Below, in pieces: positions 34,146-43,483 of a stretch of DNA of 64,000 nt (position 1 is its first letter; each line of letters begins with the position of its first letter). Under the pieces are notes generated by a model that made no database searches, was not told where the DNA came from, and saw nothing but the letters and a program-made list of their open reading frames with translations. Source of the DNA: Sphaerisporangium fuscum. GTDB taxonomy: Bacteria; Actinomycetota; Actinomycetes; Streptosporangiales; Streptosporangiaceae. The stretch is from positions 124,001-188,000 of the forward strand of contig NZ_JAHDTF010000023.1 of the NCBI RefSeq assembly GCF_018531465.1, written 5' to 3'. A program made the position numbers and the translations under genes.

Positions 34146-34574
34146 TCAGCCGTCCGCGCGGGTGAGCGCCACGACGGGGATCACGCGCGAGGTGCCGGCC
34201 TGGTAGTCGGCGAAACCGGGCATGAGCTCCGCCTGGTGGGCGAAGAGCCGGTCGCGCTCCTCTCCCTCCACCGGGGTCGCCGTGGCGGCGTAACTCTCGG
34301 TGCCGATCTCCACGGTCACCTCGGGGTGGGCCAGGATGTTGTGGTACCAGGCGGGGTGGGTGGGGGCGCCGCCGTTGGAGGCGAACACCAGGACGCGGTC
34401 GCCGTCGCGTCCGTACACCAGCGGGTTGGTCCGGGGCTGCCCGCTCTTGGCTCCGGTCGTGGTCAGCAGGACCATCGGGGCGCCCTCGAACTGGCCGCCG
34501 ACCTTGCCGCCGTTCGCCCGGAACTCCTCGATGATCTTCTTGTTGAAGTCCTTGACGTCGAACTCTTCCGCCAT
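34146..34574 (-). CDS. Deazaflavin (F420)-dependent nitroreductase family protein
   Basis: A 142-residue split-beta-barrel protein of the Ddn/AclJ family: MVLLTTTGAKSGQPRTNPLVY (F420 phosphate-binding segment), VLVFASNGGAPTHPAWYHNI and LAHPEVTVEIGTESYAATAT. These use reduced F420 to reduce nitro compounds, quinones or enones. The start ATG at 34574 has GGAGGAAC upstream. It diverges from a TetR gene, and two GGAACC-type palindromes lie in the gap, so it is probably controlled by that repressor. Confidence 0.92.
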   Translation of the reverse strand: MAEEFDVKDFNKKIIEEFRANGGKVGGQFEGAPMVLLTTTGAKSGQPRTNPLVYGRDGDRVLVFASNGGAPTHPAWYHNILAHPEVTVEIGTESYAATATPVEGEERDRLFAHQAELMPGFADYQAGTSRVIPVVALTRADG

Positions 34575-34641
34575 CGGGGTTCCTCCATGGCACGCGATCG
34601 GTCGGGGTTACGCGGCGGCGCGGCAAGCGCCCCGCCGGCAA

Positions 34642-34693
34642 GCGGAACCAGTTCCGCTTGATCTCTGGAACTCTAAACCGGAACCGATTCCGG
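34642..34693. promoter_or_regulatory. Two GGAACC-type TetR operators
   Basis: GCGGAAC-CA-GTTCCGC (34642-34657) and CCGGAA-CCGA-TTCCGG (34678-34693), centres 36 bp apart, with an extra GGAAC half-site between. They lie between the divergent F420 enzyme and TetR genes. Consensus CGGAACCRRTTCCG. Confidence 0.6.
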
Positions 34694-34789
34694 ATACAAG
34701 GACCCCCCCTTAGGCCCTCAGGTACGATGATCCCGCGACGACGGCCGAGCAGGCCGTCCCGCTCGGGACAGCGGGTGAGGTGAGGTGCG

Positions 34790-35428
34790 GTGACCGACCG
34801 GCCGGTGCCGCTGCCCCTCCTCGGGCAGTCCCCCGCCGAGCGCGCCGACGCGGCACGCAACCGGCGGAAGATCCTCGAGGCCGCCGCCCGCCTCGTCGCG
34901 GCCGACGGGGTCAAGGCACTGTCGGTGGACGAGGTCGCGCGGGCCGCCGACGTCGGCGTGGGCACCGTCTACCGCCGGTTCGGAGACCGGGCCGGGCTGA
35001 TCTACGCGTTGCTGGACGACTGCGAGCGCGAGTTCCAGGCCGCCTTCCTGAGCGGCCCGCCGCCGCTCGGGCCCGGCGCGCCACCGGGCGAACGGCTCCG
35101 GGCTTTCCTGCACGCGCTCGTCGACCGCGCCCAGAAGCACCAGCAGCTTCTGCTGACGATCGAATGCCACACGTCCGCGGCGAAGTACCGCAGCGTCCCC
35201 TACAGCGTGCACCACACGCACGTGTCGTCCCTGCTCGGGCTGCTCCGGCCGGGCGCCGACGTACGTCACCTCGCCGACGCCCTGCTCGCCCCGCTCGCCA
35301 CCGGCCTGCTGGCCTTCCAGCGCGACCACCGCGGCATGACGGCCGAACAGATCAAGGCGGGCCTGGACGACTTCCTCGGCTGGAATCCCGCCACCGGCCG
35401 CTGCGCCACCATCGAACGCCGGAGCTAG
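34790..35428 (+). CDS. TetR-family transcriptional regulator
   Basis: A 212-residue repressor. DNA-binding domain at about 20-70: RRKILEAAARLVAADG, LSVDEVARAADVGVGTVYRRFGDRAGLIYALL, which is a textbook TetR helix-turn-helix. The C-terminal domain has DRAQKHQQLLLTIECHTSA and a helix AEQIKAGLDDFLGW. GTG start at 34790 (GAGGTGAGGTGCG upstream). Likely binds the palindromes at 34642-34693 and controls itself and the Ddn-like gene. Confidence 0.9.
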   Translation: MTDRPVPLPLLGQSPAERADAARNRRKILEAAARLVAADGVKALSVDEVARAADVGVGTVYRRFGDRAGLIYALLDDCEREFQAAFLSGPPPLGPGAPPGERLRAFLHALVDRAQKHQQLLLTIECHTSAAKYRSVPYSVHHTHVSSLLGLLRPGADVRHLADALLAPLATGLLAFQRDHRGMTAEQIKAGLDDFLGWNPATGRCATIERRS

Positions 35429-38400
35429 CGGCAGCGGCCGGCGGTGACGTCGGAGACCTTCCAGCCGGCGCCGGTGAAGGGCGACATGAACTGGGTCAGC
35501 AGATCGAGGGCGTAGCCCTGCACCTGGCCGCCCGGGTCGAGGAGGCTCACCATCTGCGGGCCGTCGGCGCCGCGAAGCCTGATCGAACCGTCGCGGTCCG
35601 CCGAGGCGAAGCCGGGCCTGGTGTCGATGGTGACGCAGGCGATCGAGGTGCGCCCGATCCGCAGCCCCTGCCGCCCGCTGATCGGCCGCTCCCGCTGGTC
35701 GTACCTCCGGAACTCCAGCGACTTCGCCGGGCCCAGCTTGAGGGTGTCCTTGAAGGCGTCGTCGCCGATGCTGCGCGCGATCCGCACGTCGAGGTTCACA
35801 TCGGGTTTGAGGTCCACCCCGCCCGCCCTGATGTCCAGGTGGTCGTAGCGTCCCTCGAAGCCGGGTGAGACGTACCCCAGTTCGCCCGGCGCCCGCATCC
35901 CGAAGGGGACCTTGCCCGGCCGGATCCTGAGCCATGACATGCCGTGGACGCCGAACGACACATCGTCGATCGTGCTCTGCCCGAGTCCGAAGGCGCCGTT
36001 CATCTTGAAGGCGAGGAACCCCTTGGTGTACGGGATGTCCTTGGCCACCGAGACCTGTTGCCGGGCCACCGGGGCGACGGACAGGCCCGCGTGCGCCTCC
36101 AGCAGCTTGGTGGGGACCGGTTTGGAGGCCAGCTCCACCGACATATCCGGATTTATCCGGATAGCTGTGTCGGAGGCCAGGTCCCTGACCGCGAACGAGG
36201 CGTCGAGCAGTTCACCCTGCCGCGGCCGGTAGACCTGGGACACCAGCGCGCCCTCGACCGCGAAGAGCCCGTCGAGCGTGTTCGCCCCGTCGTCCGCCCT
36301 GTAGGTCAGGCCGGGCATCCGCAGCCCCGCGCCGGAGGCCGCGTCGGCGTCGATGGTGAACCCCGCCGGGACGTCGGTGAACCTGGCCACCCCGCTCCCC
36401 GGCCTGCCCCCCGGCGGTACGACGGTGACCTCGGCGGTGAGCCGCCTGACGGCGGCGGAGTTCTGGACGCGGACGTGCGTCCTCTTCCCGTACGTCGCGT
36501 CGACGGCCACCGCGGCCGGGACGGGATCGACCACCGCGCGGGCGCGCACGACGCCGTCCCCGTCCCCCGTGCCGGCCTCGGCCACCGCCTTCAGGGAGGT
36601 GATCGTGGCGGCCGGCTCGACGCGGTAGGCGACCTTCAGCACGCCCGCGTCGCGTCCTTCGGCGTCCTTCCCCCTGCTCGCCTCGAACGGGCCGAGCGTC
36701 ATGCCGGTGATGGTGCGCGGCAGGCCGTCCAGCGTCGCACGCGCCCTGAGCGGGACGGGGGCGAGCACCCTGCTGTCCAGGTAGACGTCGAGCGTCCGGG
36801 ACTTCGGGCGGTAGCCGGAGAAGGCGAAGGTCCTGCGGGCGGGGTCCACGGTCAGCGTGGAGGGCAGCCCCGCCAGCGCGACGTACCCCCGCAGCCCGAA
36901 GCACCGCCGGGTTCCGGTGAGCGTGCAAAAGGGGCTCTGGTCCCCGCCGCAGCCGGCAAGGCCGGGGGTGCAGCCGCCGTCGGCGAGGGAGACGCCGTTC
37001 GTCACCGCCGGCACACCGGAGATCCCCTTGATCGCGGCGGCCTTGCCCAGCCAGACCTCGGCCTTGAGATCCATGCGCCCGCCGCTGGAGCTGTAGGTGA
37101 GCGGCCCGCCCGGGGTCGCGGCGACCTCGATGCCGCCCGGGACCGGGCCGAGCGTGCCGAGCGCCCCGAACCGGAGGTCGCCGGCCAGGGTGACGTCCGC
37201 GTCGAGCGCGATGACCTGCCGGGATGCCTGGAAGCCCGCCTTGAATCCAGCCTGGCTCCTGCCGAAGTCCACCGCGGTCAGCCCGTTCACGCGGACGCTG
37301 GCGTCGAGGTCGCCGGTCGCCTGGTCGTAGTGCGCGGCGAGGTGCGGCCCGGCCGGGGCGCGCGCCCCGTCGTGGTTGGTGACGGCGATCGCCGCCGACC
37401 CGATCGGCCCCGACACGCCGCGGAAGGTGTACGCGCCGTCGCCCCATCCGGCCTCGAAGCGGGCCGGCACGCCGTCCGCCCGGGCGGCGAGGCGGTAGTG
37501 GCGGCCCTGGAAGCCGGCGCGCACGAAGGCCTCGACCGAGCGCACCGGCTTGTCGGCGGTCCACGAGAGCCGCTTGCCGGCGAGGTCGGCGTCCACGGCG
37601 ATGTGCCGGTGGACGCCGCGCACGGTCGCGTGGACGTCCTCCCCGCCGGCCGGGGCGATGCTGGTGACGTACTCGGGGCTGGCGTACAGCTCGGCCCGGT
37701 CCAGGCCCGACGCGGTCGTCACTTCGGCCGTGGTCCGGTCGCCGAGCCGCCACGTTCCCTCGACGGCGGAGCGCACGCCGTACAGGCTGGTGTCGACGGT
37801 CGGGCCGTTCGCGGTGTCGGCGTAGGCGGCGCGCAGGCGGGCGATCGTCCCGTTCGCCCGGTACCGTGCCTTCTTGCCCGCCGGGTCCAGCTCGACCTCG
37901 ACCTGCCGGGGCGTGTTGGAGACGTCCATCTGGAGAAGGTGCCTGCCGTCCACGCTGGCGGCGGCGTGGAAGGGCCGGCCCGCGGAGGCCAGCTTGAGCA
38001 CGGCGTGCGGCTTGGCGCCGTAGGTGACGTCGAACCCGGCCAGCGACGGCAGCCGGGCGGACAGGCCGAGCCGGCCGCCATCCTTGATCATGGTGACGTG
38101 GCTACCGGCGGGGGTCGCGACCGCGCCGCCGTCGCGTTGGACGACGGCCTCTATCCCGCCGATCTTCGAGCTGGACGTCTCGGTGACCCGGTTACCTGTT
38201 ATGTCGTAATAAATCCGCATACGGGATGGCAGGTCGGCGAGTGCCGCCCGGAACAGCGTCCTGGCGGTCGCCCGGTCGAAGTAGACGACGTCGACGGCCT
38301 TGACCCGCGACGAGGTGGTCACCGCCAGCGCCTGCGAGCGGCCGTCGACCGATTCGTACCGCACCCTGACGTCCTTCGGGACGCTCGTCAGCGTCCCTCC

Positions 38401-39723
38401 GGCCACCTTGCCGAGGCGGCCGTCGCGGTACAGGTAGCTGTAGAGCTTGGCCCGGCCGATCGGGGCCGAGGCGGCGAAGTGGATGTCCGCCGCCCCCTCG
38501 GCGGCGCGCCGCGTCAGCTCCGCGGTCGCGTGCGAGCCGATCCTGTCCATGACGACCTGGGTGAAACGCTGCTCGCGCCCCTCGTCGTCCAGCACCAGCG
38601 CGTCGAGGGCCGAGGCGCCGGACGTGCTCGCCTTCAGCGTGCCTTCGAGCTTGGCGCCGTCGAACCGCGCGCTCGCCGTCAGCTTCTCCGGCACCGGGGA
38701 CTGCCGGATACTGATCACCTTGGGGTCGGCGGAGCGCTTGCCCACCAGATCGGCGATGCCGGCGATGGTGGCGACGGACGCGCCCGGCTTGGACCGGTGC
38801 ACCTCCACACGGACATCCGCCTTGCCTTCGACGCGGTAGAGGCCCCGGTCGGCGTGGGAGAGGGACGTCCCGCGCCGCAGGCCGTCGAAGCCGATCGACA
38901 GCCGCCTGAGCTTGGAGCCGCCGGTCGAGGCCGGGAAGTCGTACTGCGCCCACACCTGGGCCTTCAGGGGCCTGCCCCGCGTGTCACCGCCGGGCAGGCG
39001 GACCGTGGCGAAGGTGAGCCCGGCCGTCGGCCAGGTGGAGGCTTCAGCGCCGCGGCCGGGTGCCGGAACCAGGTTCGCGAGGAGGTCCGGCGTGCCGTCC
39101 CCGGTGAGGTCCGCCGCCACGGGGGTGAGGAGGGGCTGCGGCACCGAGCACGCCACGGGAACGGAGGCGGTCTCGGCGCACAGGCGGTAGGTGACGAGAG
39201 GGACGTTCTCCGGCACCGCCGTGCCACCCAGGTTCTTGATCTCGGCGAGCGCCGAGCCCAGGAGGCCCGCGGCCGGTTTCGACACCGCGAGCACCTCGGC
39301 GTCGTCCGTCTCGGGCAGCAGCTTGCCCGGGTCGGGAGCCGACCGGCCGGGCTCGACGAGGCCGTCGGCCGAAAGGCGGGCGGTGGCCTCCGCGGTCACC
39401 TTGTCGACCAGCGCCGGCCCCTCGGGGGTGGTGGGCGCCGGCGGCCTCGGTCCGACCGGGCGGACGGGCACGGGAGCGGCGGCCGGTGACAGCCCTTCCG
39501 CCGCCACGACGGGCTTGGCGTCCGGCGGGGCGACGACCTCCGGCACCGGCGCGATCTTCGGCTTGCCGCCGGTGGCCGGAGCCCTTCGGGCGAGCTCGGG
39601 CGCGGCCGGGGTGGACGAGGGTAGGCCGGCGCGCGCGGGCAGGGGAACGGCGAAGATCACCGGCAGGGCGAGGGACGCGGACACCAGCATCCGTGCGAGT
39701 GAGTGCCGTTGGAGGCGCGGCAT
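35425..39723 (-). CDS. Very large secreted protein of unknown function
   Basis: A 1432-residue protein with a Sec signal peptide (RHSLARMLVSASLALPVIFA, cleavage near ARA-G), then a Pro/Ala-rich linker to about residue 115. A calcium-binding-like DLTGDGTPDL lies in the first third. The rest is a long run of beta-strand-type segments with repeated themes such as LDVYLDSR, VDADLAGKRLSW and LPSTLTVDPARRTFAF. A cysteine cluster (DGGCTPGLAGCGG, SPFCTLTGTRRCFGLRG) lies near residue 970. No catalytic motif, sortase signal or C-terminal membrane anchor is seen. The ATG at 39723 has GGGGAG upstream. It overlaps the convergent TetR gene by four bases. Perhaps a cell-surface or extracellular structural protein; function unknown. 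Confidence 0.8.
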   Translation of the reverse strand: MPRLQRHSLARMLVSASLALPVIFAVPLPARAGLPSSTPAAPELARRAPATGGKPKIAPVPEVVAPPDAKPVVAAEGLSPAAAPVPVRPVGPRPPAPTTPEGPALVDKVTAEATARLSADGLVEPGRSAPDPGKLLPETDDAEVLAVSKPAAGLLGSALAEIKNLGGTAVPENVPLVTYRLCAETASVPVACSVPQPLLTPVAADLTGDGTPDLLANLVPAPGRGAEASTWPTAGLTFATVRLPGGDTRGRPLKAQVWAQYDFPASTGGSKLRRLSIGFDGLRRGTSLSHADRGLYRVEGKADVRVEVHRSKPGASVATIAGIADLVGKRSADPKVISIRQSPVPEKLTASARFDGAKLEGTLKASTSGASALDALVLDDEGREQRFTQVVMDRIGSHATAELTRRAAEGAADIHFAASAPIGRAKLYSYLYRDGRLGKVAGGTLTSVPKDVRVRYESVDGRSQALAVTTSSRVKAVDVVYFDRATARTLFRAALADLPSRMRIYYDITGNRVTETSSSKIGGIEAVVQRDGGAVATPAGSHVTMIKDGGRLGLSARLPSLAGFDVTYGAKPHAVLKLASAGRPFHAAASVDGRHLLQMDVSNTPRQVEVELDPAGKKARYRANGTIARLRAAYADTANGPTVDTSLYGVRSAVEGTWRLGDRTTAEVTTASGLDRAELYASPEYVTSIAPAGGEDVHATVRGVHRHIAVDADLAGKRLSWTADKPVRSVEAFVRAGFQGRHYRLAARADGVPARFEAGWGDGAYTFRGVSGPIGSAAIAVTNHDGARAPAGPHLAAHYDQATGDLDASVRVNGLTAVDFGRSQAGFKAGFQASRQVIALDADVTLAGDLRFGALGTLGPVPGGIEVAATPGGPLTYSSSGGRMDLKAEVWLGKAAAIKGISGVPAVTNGVSLADGGCTPGLAGCGGDQSPFCTLTGTRRCFGLRGYVALAGLPSTLTVDPARRTFAFSGYRPKSRTLDVYLDSRVLAPVPLRARATLDGLPRTITGMTLGPFEASRGKDAEGRDAGVLKVAYRVEPAATITSLKAVAEAGTGDGDGVVRARAVVDPVPAAVAVDATYGKRTHVRVQNSAAVRRLTAEVTVVPPGGRPGSGVARFTDVPAGFTIDADAASGAGLRMPGLTYRADDGANTLDGLFAVEGALVSQVYRPRQGELLDASFAVRDLASDTAIRINPDMSVELASKPVPTKLLEAHAGLSVAPVARQQVSVAKDIPYTKGFLAFKMNGAFGLGQSTIDDVSFGVHGMSWLRIRPGKVPFGMRAPGELGYVSPGFEGRYDHLDIRAGGVDLKPDVNLDVRIARSIGDDAFKDTLKLGPAKSLEFRRYDQRERPISGRQGLRIGRTSIACVTIDTRPGFASADRDGSIRLRGADGPQMVSLLDPGGQVQGYALDLLTQFMSPFTGAGWKVSDVTAGRCR

Positions 39724-40064
39724 GTGGAGCTCTCCCCGTTGGTCGGACCACCGACAACCGGGCAACCCAGTCCCGGAAGGAAAGAGCCGACCACATCATG
39801 ACACTCACCGTCAAACCCATCAAAACCAGTGGAAAACTTGGCACGTTCCTAAATCTCAGGCATCACATCCCTCAACCTCCTCTCGGACATCGATGGAAGA
39901 CGCTCCGGGCTCACGCCCAGCGCCGCCGCCGCGTTCGGAGACGTGGGAGAGCGCGGCGGCGACCGCCTCCCCGCCTGCCGAGAGGACGCGATCAGGCTCT
40001 GGACGAGGGCCGGGAGATGGCAGTCGCTGCAAAATTCCGGTTGTCGGGAAAAATCGCCTAGACG
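39724..40064. other. Intergenic region between giant secreted gene and TetR
   Basis: About 340 bases carrying the promoter of the minus-strand giant gene. An open frame from ATG 39798 to 40061 exists but is Arg-rich without any motif and is not called. Near 40035 TTCC-N8-GGAA symmetry (TTCCGGTTGTCGGGAA) may be an operator for the TetR gene. Confidence 0.4.
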
Positions 40065-40070
40065 TATATT
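40065..40070 (+). promoter_or_regulatory. -10 box of leaderless TetR gene
   Basis: TATATT is exactly six bases before the ATG at 40077. Confidence 0.5.
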
Positions 40071-40076
40071 TGGGGG

Positions 40077-40712
40077 ATGCAGGAGTCACGGCGGGAGCGG
40101 AAGAAGCGGCTGACCAGGCAGCGGATCGTGATGGCGGCCATCGGTCTGTTCGAGGAGCAGGGCTATGAGCAGACGACGGTGGCGCAGATCGCGGCGGCGG
40201 CGGATGTCGACCCCAAGACGTTCTCCAACTACTTCCGCAGCAAGGACGAGGTCCTGTTCAGCGACGCCGACCGGGACTTCGACGTGCTGTTCAGGGCGAT
40301 CGCGGAACGACGGCCGCACGAGAGCCCGGGTGAAGTGCTGGCGAGGATGGTCCAGGAGTACGCCGCCCATCGCCGGCCCAAAGTTCCCGCGAAGGAGCCC
40401 GCTGAGCTGTCGGCGACGGCCCGGCTCGTCCTGACCACTCCGGCGCTTCAGGCCAAGGGGCTGTACCTGCTGCTGGAGATGCAGCGGCGGATCGCCGACG
40501 AGTTGCTGAAGGCGTTCCCCGGCCTGGACCCGATCACGGCGGCGGCGATGACCGGAGCCCTGCTGGGCGCCATCCAGCAGGCGAGCCTGACGAGCGTCCA
40601 GCTCGGCCGGTCGCAGGAGGAGTTGTGGGAGGCCTCCCGGCGTGGCCTCGACATCGCCCTGCACGGCCTGCTTTCGGTGTGTCCGTCCACCGAAGCCGGC
40701 GAAAGCCCCTGA
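40077..40712 (+). CDS. TetR-family transcriptional regulator
   Basis: A 211-residue repressor: basic start RRERKKRLTRQRIVMAAIGL, then EQTTVAQIAAAADVDPKTFSNYF (recognition helix) and SKDEVLFSDADRDFDVL. The C-terminal part ends with LTSVQLGRSQEELWEASRRG. The KTFSNYFRSKDEVL form is typical of AcrR-like regulators. The transcript seems leaderless (TATATT six bases before the ATG). The next gene, an adenylate-forming enzyme, follows 89 bases later on the same strand and may be its target. Confidence 0.9.
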   Translation: MQESRRERKKRLTRQRIVMAAIGLFEEQGYEQTTVAQIAAAADVDPKTFSNYFRSKDEVLFSDADRDFDVLFRAIAERRPHESPGEVLARMVQEYAAHRRPKVPAKEPAELSATARLVLTTPALQAKGLYLLLEMQRRIADELLKAFPGLDPITAAAMTGALLGAIQQASLTSVQLGRSQEELWEASRRGLDIALHGLLSVCPSTEAGESP

Positions 40713-40801
40713 CGAGGGCACGGCTCGAACCGCCGCGACGAGCGGCCAGTTGGCCGCCGCCGAGGCGACATCTCGCTCACCCAAGAAGGGATCAGTTCGT
40801 T

Positions 40802-42175
40802 ATGGGGGAAAACCCTCGACAGATCGCCCGCGACGCACGGCGTGCCCTGCGGGAAGGTCCGGCGGCGATCGAGCGGCGGCAGCGCGCTCGTCTGGCCGAG
40901 ATGGTGGCCTACGCCCGGGCCCATTCGCCGTACTACCGCGAGCTGTACCAGGGTCTGCCGGAGAAGGTCGATGATCCGGCGCTCCTCCCGGTCGTCGACA
41001 AGAAGATGCTGATGGCCCGCTTCGACGACTGGATCACCGACCGCGAGGTGACTCTGGAGCGGGTGCAGGAGTTCGTGGCCGACCCCACCCTTGTCGGAGA
41101 GCGGTTCCAGGGCCGGTACATGGTGGCCACCACCTCCGGCACCAGCGGCTTACGCGGCCTCTTCCTTATGGACGAGTGGAGCGTGGTCGTGCACGCCGCC
41201 CTCGGGACGCGCACGAGCGGCGGCCTGGGAGCCGGGGACGTGATCCGCGTCCTGGCCCGCGCCGGCCGTACCGCGATCGTCTCCGCACCTGGCGGGCATT
41301 TCTTCACGGTCGCCTCGGCGGCCTGGTTCCGCCGGGAGAGGCCCCTGCTCGGCCGGACGCTGCGGGTCTTCTCGATCAACCAGCCGCTTCCGGACCTGGT
41401 CGCCGAGCTGAACCGGTACAACCCGGCCAGCGTCGCCGGCTTCCTCAGCATGCTCACGCTGCTGGCCCGGGAGCAGGAAGCCGGCCGGCTGCGCATCCGC
41501 CCCGCGGTCCTCATCGCCGGTGGCGAGACGGCGACGGCGGACTCCCTGGAGCGGCTCGCCACCGCGTTCCACACCAAGGTCCAGGCGGCCTACGCCGCCA
41601 CGGAGTGCGGCTTCCTCAGCTTCGGCTGCGGGTCCGGCTGGTACCACGTCAACAGCGACTGGGTCGTGGTCGAGCCGGTCGACGCCGACCTCCAACCCGT
41701 GCCTCCCGGCCGGCCGTCGCACACGGTCCTGATGAGCAACCTCGCCAACCGGGTCCAGCCCATCCTGCGCTACAACCTCGGCGACAGCGTCACCCTTCGC
41801 CCCGACCCCTGCCCGTGCGGCAGCCCTCTGCCCGCCATCCGCGTGCAGGGCCGCGCCGCCGACCTGCTCACCTTCCCCACGGCAGATGGTGAGCAGGTGG
41901 GCATCTCCCCCATGCTGTTCGGCACCCTGCTGGACCGCGCCGCCGGCGTCGAGCGCTTCCAGATCGTCCAGACCGCGCCCACCACGCTGCGCGTGCGCCT
42001 GCAGGCCGGGGACGGCGCCGACGCCGACCGCGTGTGGCAGACGGTGCGCGACGACATCACCCACCTGCTCACCGAGCACAAGGTCGACGACATCACGCTC
42101 GAGCGCGCCGACGAGCCGCCGCAGCGGTCCCCCGGCGGCAAGTTCCGCAGGATCATCCCGCTGGCCACGCGCTGA
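40802..42175 (+). CDS. Phenylacetate-CoA ligase / F390-synthetase-like adenylate-forming enzyme
   Basis: A 457-residue member of the ANL (adenylate-forming) superfamily, PaaK-like branch. Motifs: YARAHSPYYRELYQG at the start, the P-loop-like TTSGTSGLRGLF (about 105-116), YAATECGFLSFGCG (A5-type motif), RYNLGDSVTLRPDPCPCGSP with a cysteine pair and GGKFRRIIPL at the end (A10-like lysine). It would activate an aromatic or other carboxylic acid as an acyl-adenylate. No phenylacetate catabolic genes are nearby. ATG at 40802 with AAGAAGGGA 12 bases upstream. Confidence 0.83.
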   Translation: MGENPRQIARDARRALREGPAAIERRQRARLAEMVAYARAHSPYYRELYQGLPEKVDDPALLPVVDKKMLMARFDDWITDREVTLERVQEFVADPTLVGERFQGRYMVATTSGTSGLRGLFLMDEWSVVVHAALGTRTSGGLGAGDVIRVLARAGRTAIVSAPGGHFFTVASAAWFRRERPLLGRTLRVFSINQPLPDLVAELNRYNPASVAGFLSMLTLLAREQEAGRLRIRPAVLIAGGETATADSLERLATAFHTKVQAAYAATECGFLSFGCGSGWYHVNSDWVVVEPVDADLQPVPPGRPSHTVLMSNLANRVQPILRYNLGDSVTLRPDPCPCGSPLPAIRVQGRAADLLTFPTADGEQVGISPMLFGTLLDRAAGVERFQIVQTAPTTLRVRLQAGDGADADRVWQTVRDDITHLLTEHKVDDITLERADEPPQRSPGGKFRRIIPLATR

Positions 42176-42180
42176 CGAGG

Positions 42181-43371
42181 TCAGCGAGGGCCGCAGAGTG
42201 CGGTGTCGAGGGCCGTGACGACGTGGTCGGCGGCGGCCTCCGTGGTAGGGAGGGACGTCACGGCGACGGTGGCCGCGCGGCCGTCCTCGGTGACGGCGTC
42301 GCGGGTCTCGTAGCCGTCGATGTCACCGCCGTGCCCCCATGCCGTACCACCGCAGCTCAGCGGGATCTTGACCAGCCCGAGCCCGTACTCCCAGCCGGCC
42401 GGGAAGTCCTTGGTCTTGACGGTGTCCCGCATCTGCGCGAGCTGTCCGGGCTCGAGCAGCCTGCCGTCCAGCAGCGCGACGAGGAAGCGGTTCATGTCCC
42501 TCGGGGTGGCGATGAGCTGCCCGGCGGCCCAGCCCCAGGACGGGTCCAGGTTCGTCACCTCGCGCAGTGGTCCCCCGGGCTTCTCGGCCTCGTACCCCTT
42601 GGCGTGCGGCCCCTGGACGGCTTCGTCCCCGACCCCGGGCCAATAGGTGTCACGCAGCCCGACCCGCTTGATGATCCTGTTGGTGATCTCTTCGGGGAGC
42701 GGGCGGCCGGTGACCTTCTGGACGATCAGGCCGGCCACGACGTAACCCGTGTTGCTGTACTCCCAGCCCTTGCCGGGAGGAAATGACGCCTTGTGCGCCA
42801 GGGCCAGGTCGAGCAGTTCCCGGGGCTCCTGGTAGACGTGCTGCCGGTCGAAGATGCTCGGCGACATGTAGCGGGTGTAGTTCGGCAGGCCGCTGGTGTG
42901 CTGCAGCAGCTGGCGAGTGGTGATCTTCCGCCCGTCGCCGGCCCTGCCGCGGATCAGGCCCGGCAGGTACTTCTCGACGGGCGCGTCCAGGTCCACCTTG
43001 CCTTCACCGGCGAGCTGCAGCACGACCACGGCGGTGAAGATCTTCGTGTTGCTGCCGATGCGCACCCGCCCGTCGACCGGGACCTTGGCCTTGGTGTCCA
43101 GATCGGCGACCCCCGCGGTGTAGTCGCGGGTACGCCCGTCCGGCTCGCGCACGGCGGCCAGCGCGGCGGGGAAGCCGTCGTGCCGGACCAGGTCGTCCAG
43201 GCGCTTCTGCACGGCGTCGGCGGACCGTGCGGCGTGAGCGGTCCGCGAGGCGTCGGCCGCCCAGGCGGCCGGGGCGACCGACAGGGCGGTGATCGCGGCG
43301 AGGGCCGAGGCCGCCAGGACGCGCCGCCGCGCACGCCGGATCGTGGACCGCTTGCTGAGGGGGTACGACAT
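42181..43371 (-). CDS. Secreted serine hydrolase (class C beta-lactamase / DD-carboxypeptidase type)
   Basis: A 396-residue protein with a twin-Arg-rich N-terminus and hydrophobic signal (RRVLAASALAAITALSVAPA, cleavage near AWA-A). The penicillin-binding fold shows Ser107-x-x-Lys110 (RIGSNTKIFTA), the Tyr-Ser-Asn triplet in WEYSNTGYVVAG and the HGG box in WGHGGDIDGYE. This group covers D-alanyl-D-alanine carboxypeptidases, esterases (EstB) and class C lactamases. ATG at 43371 with GGAG seven bases upstream. It sits tail to tail with the adenylate-forming gene. Confidence 0.9.
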   Translation of the reverse strand: MSYPLSKRSTIRRARRRVLAASALAAITALSVAPAAWAADASRTAHAARSADAVQKRLDDLVRHDGFPAALAAVREPDGRTRDYTAGVADLDTKAKVPVDGRVRIGSNTKIFTAVVVLQLAGEGKVDLDAPVEKYLPGLIRGRAGDGRKITTRQLLQHTSGLPNYTRYMSPSIFDRQHVYQEPRELLDLALAHKASFPPGKGWEYSNTGYVVAGLIVQKVTGRPLPEEITNRIIKRVGLRDTYWPGVGDEAVQGPHAKGYEAEKPGGPLREVTNLDPSWGWAAGQLIATPRDMNRFLVALLDGRLLEPGQLAQMRDTVKTKDFPAGWEYGLGLVKIPLSCGGTAWGHGGDIDGYETRDAVTEDGRAATVAVTSLPTTEAAADHVVTALDTALCGPR

Positions 43372-43483
43372 GAGGTCGCTCCATGCTCTTCGTTCGGTTT
43401 CGACGCGAACCAGCATGTCGCCGTGCGGGGCTCATGATCGATCCTGCTCACCGGAGTCCTTCGGTAGGGCCGGCACTACCGTG

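Noticed and set aside
35944..39489. Plus-strand open frame of 1181 codons
   Set aside because: It is antisense to the signal-peptide-bearing 1432-residue gene, rich in Gly/Arg/Val, with no domain or ribosome-binding site. High GC creates such shadow frames.
39798..40061. Possible 87-residue gene before the TetR at 40077
   Set aside because: Arg-rich, no motif, and it ends just before the TetR -10 box; better read as intergenic.
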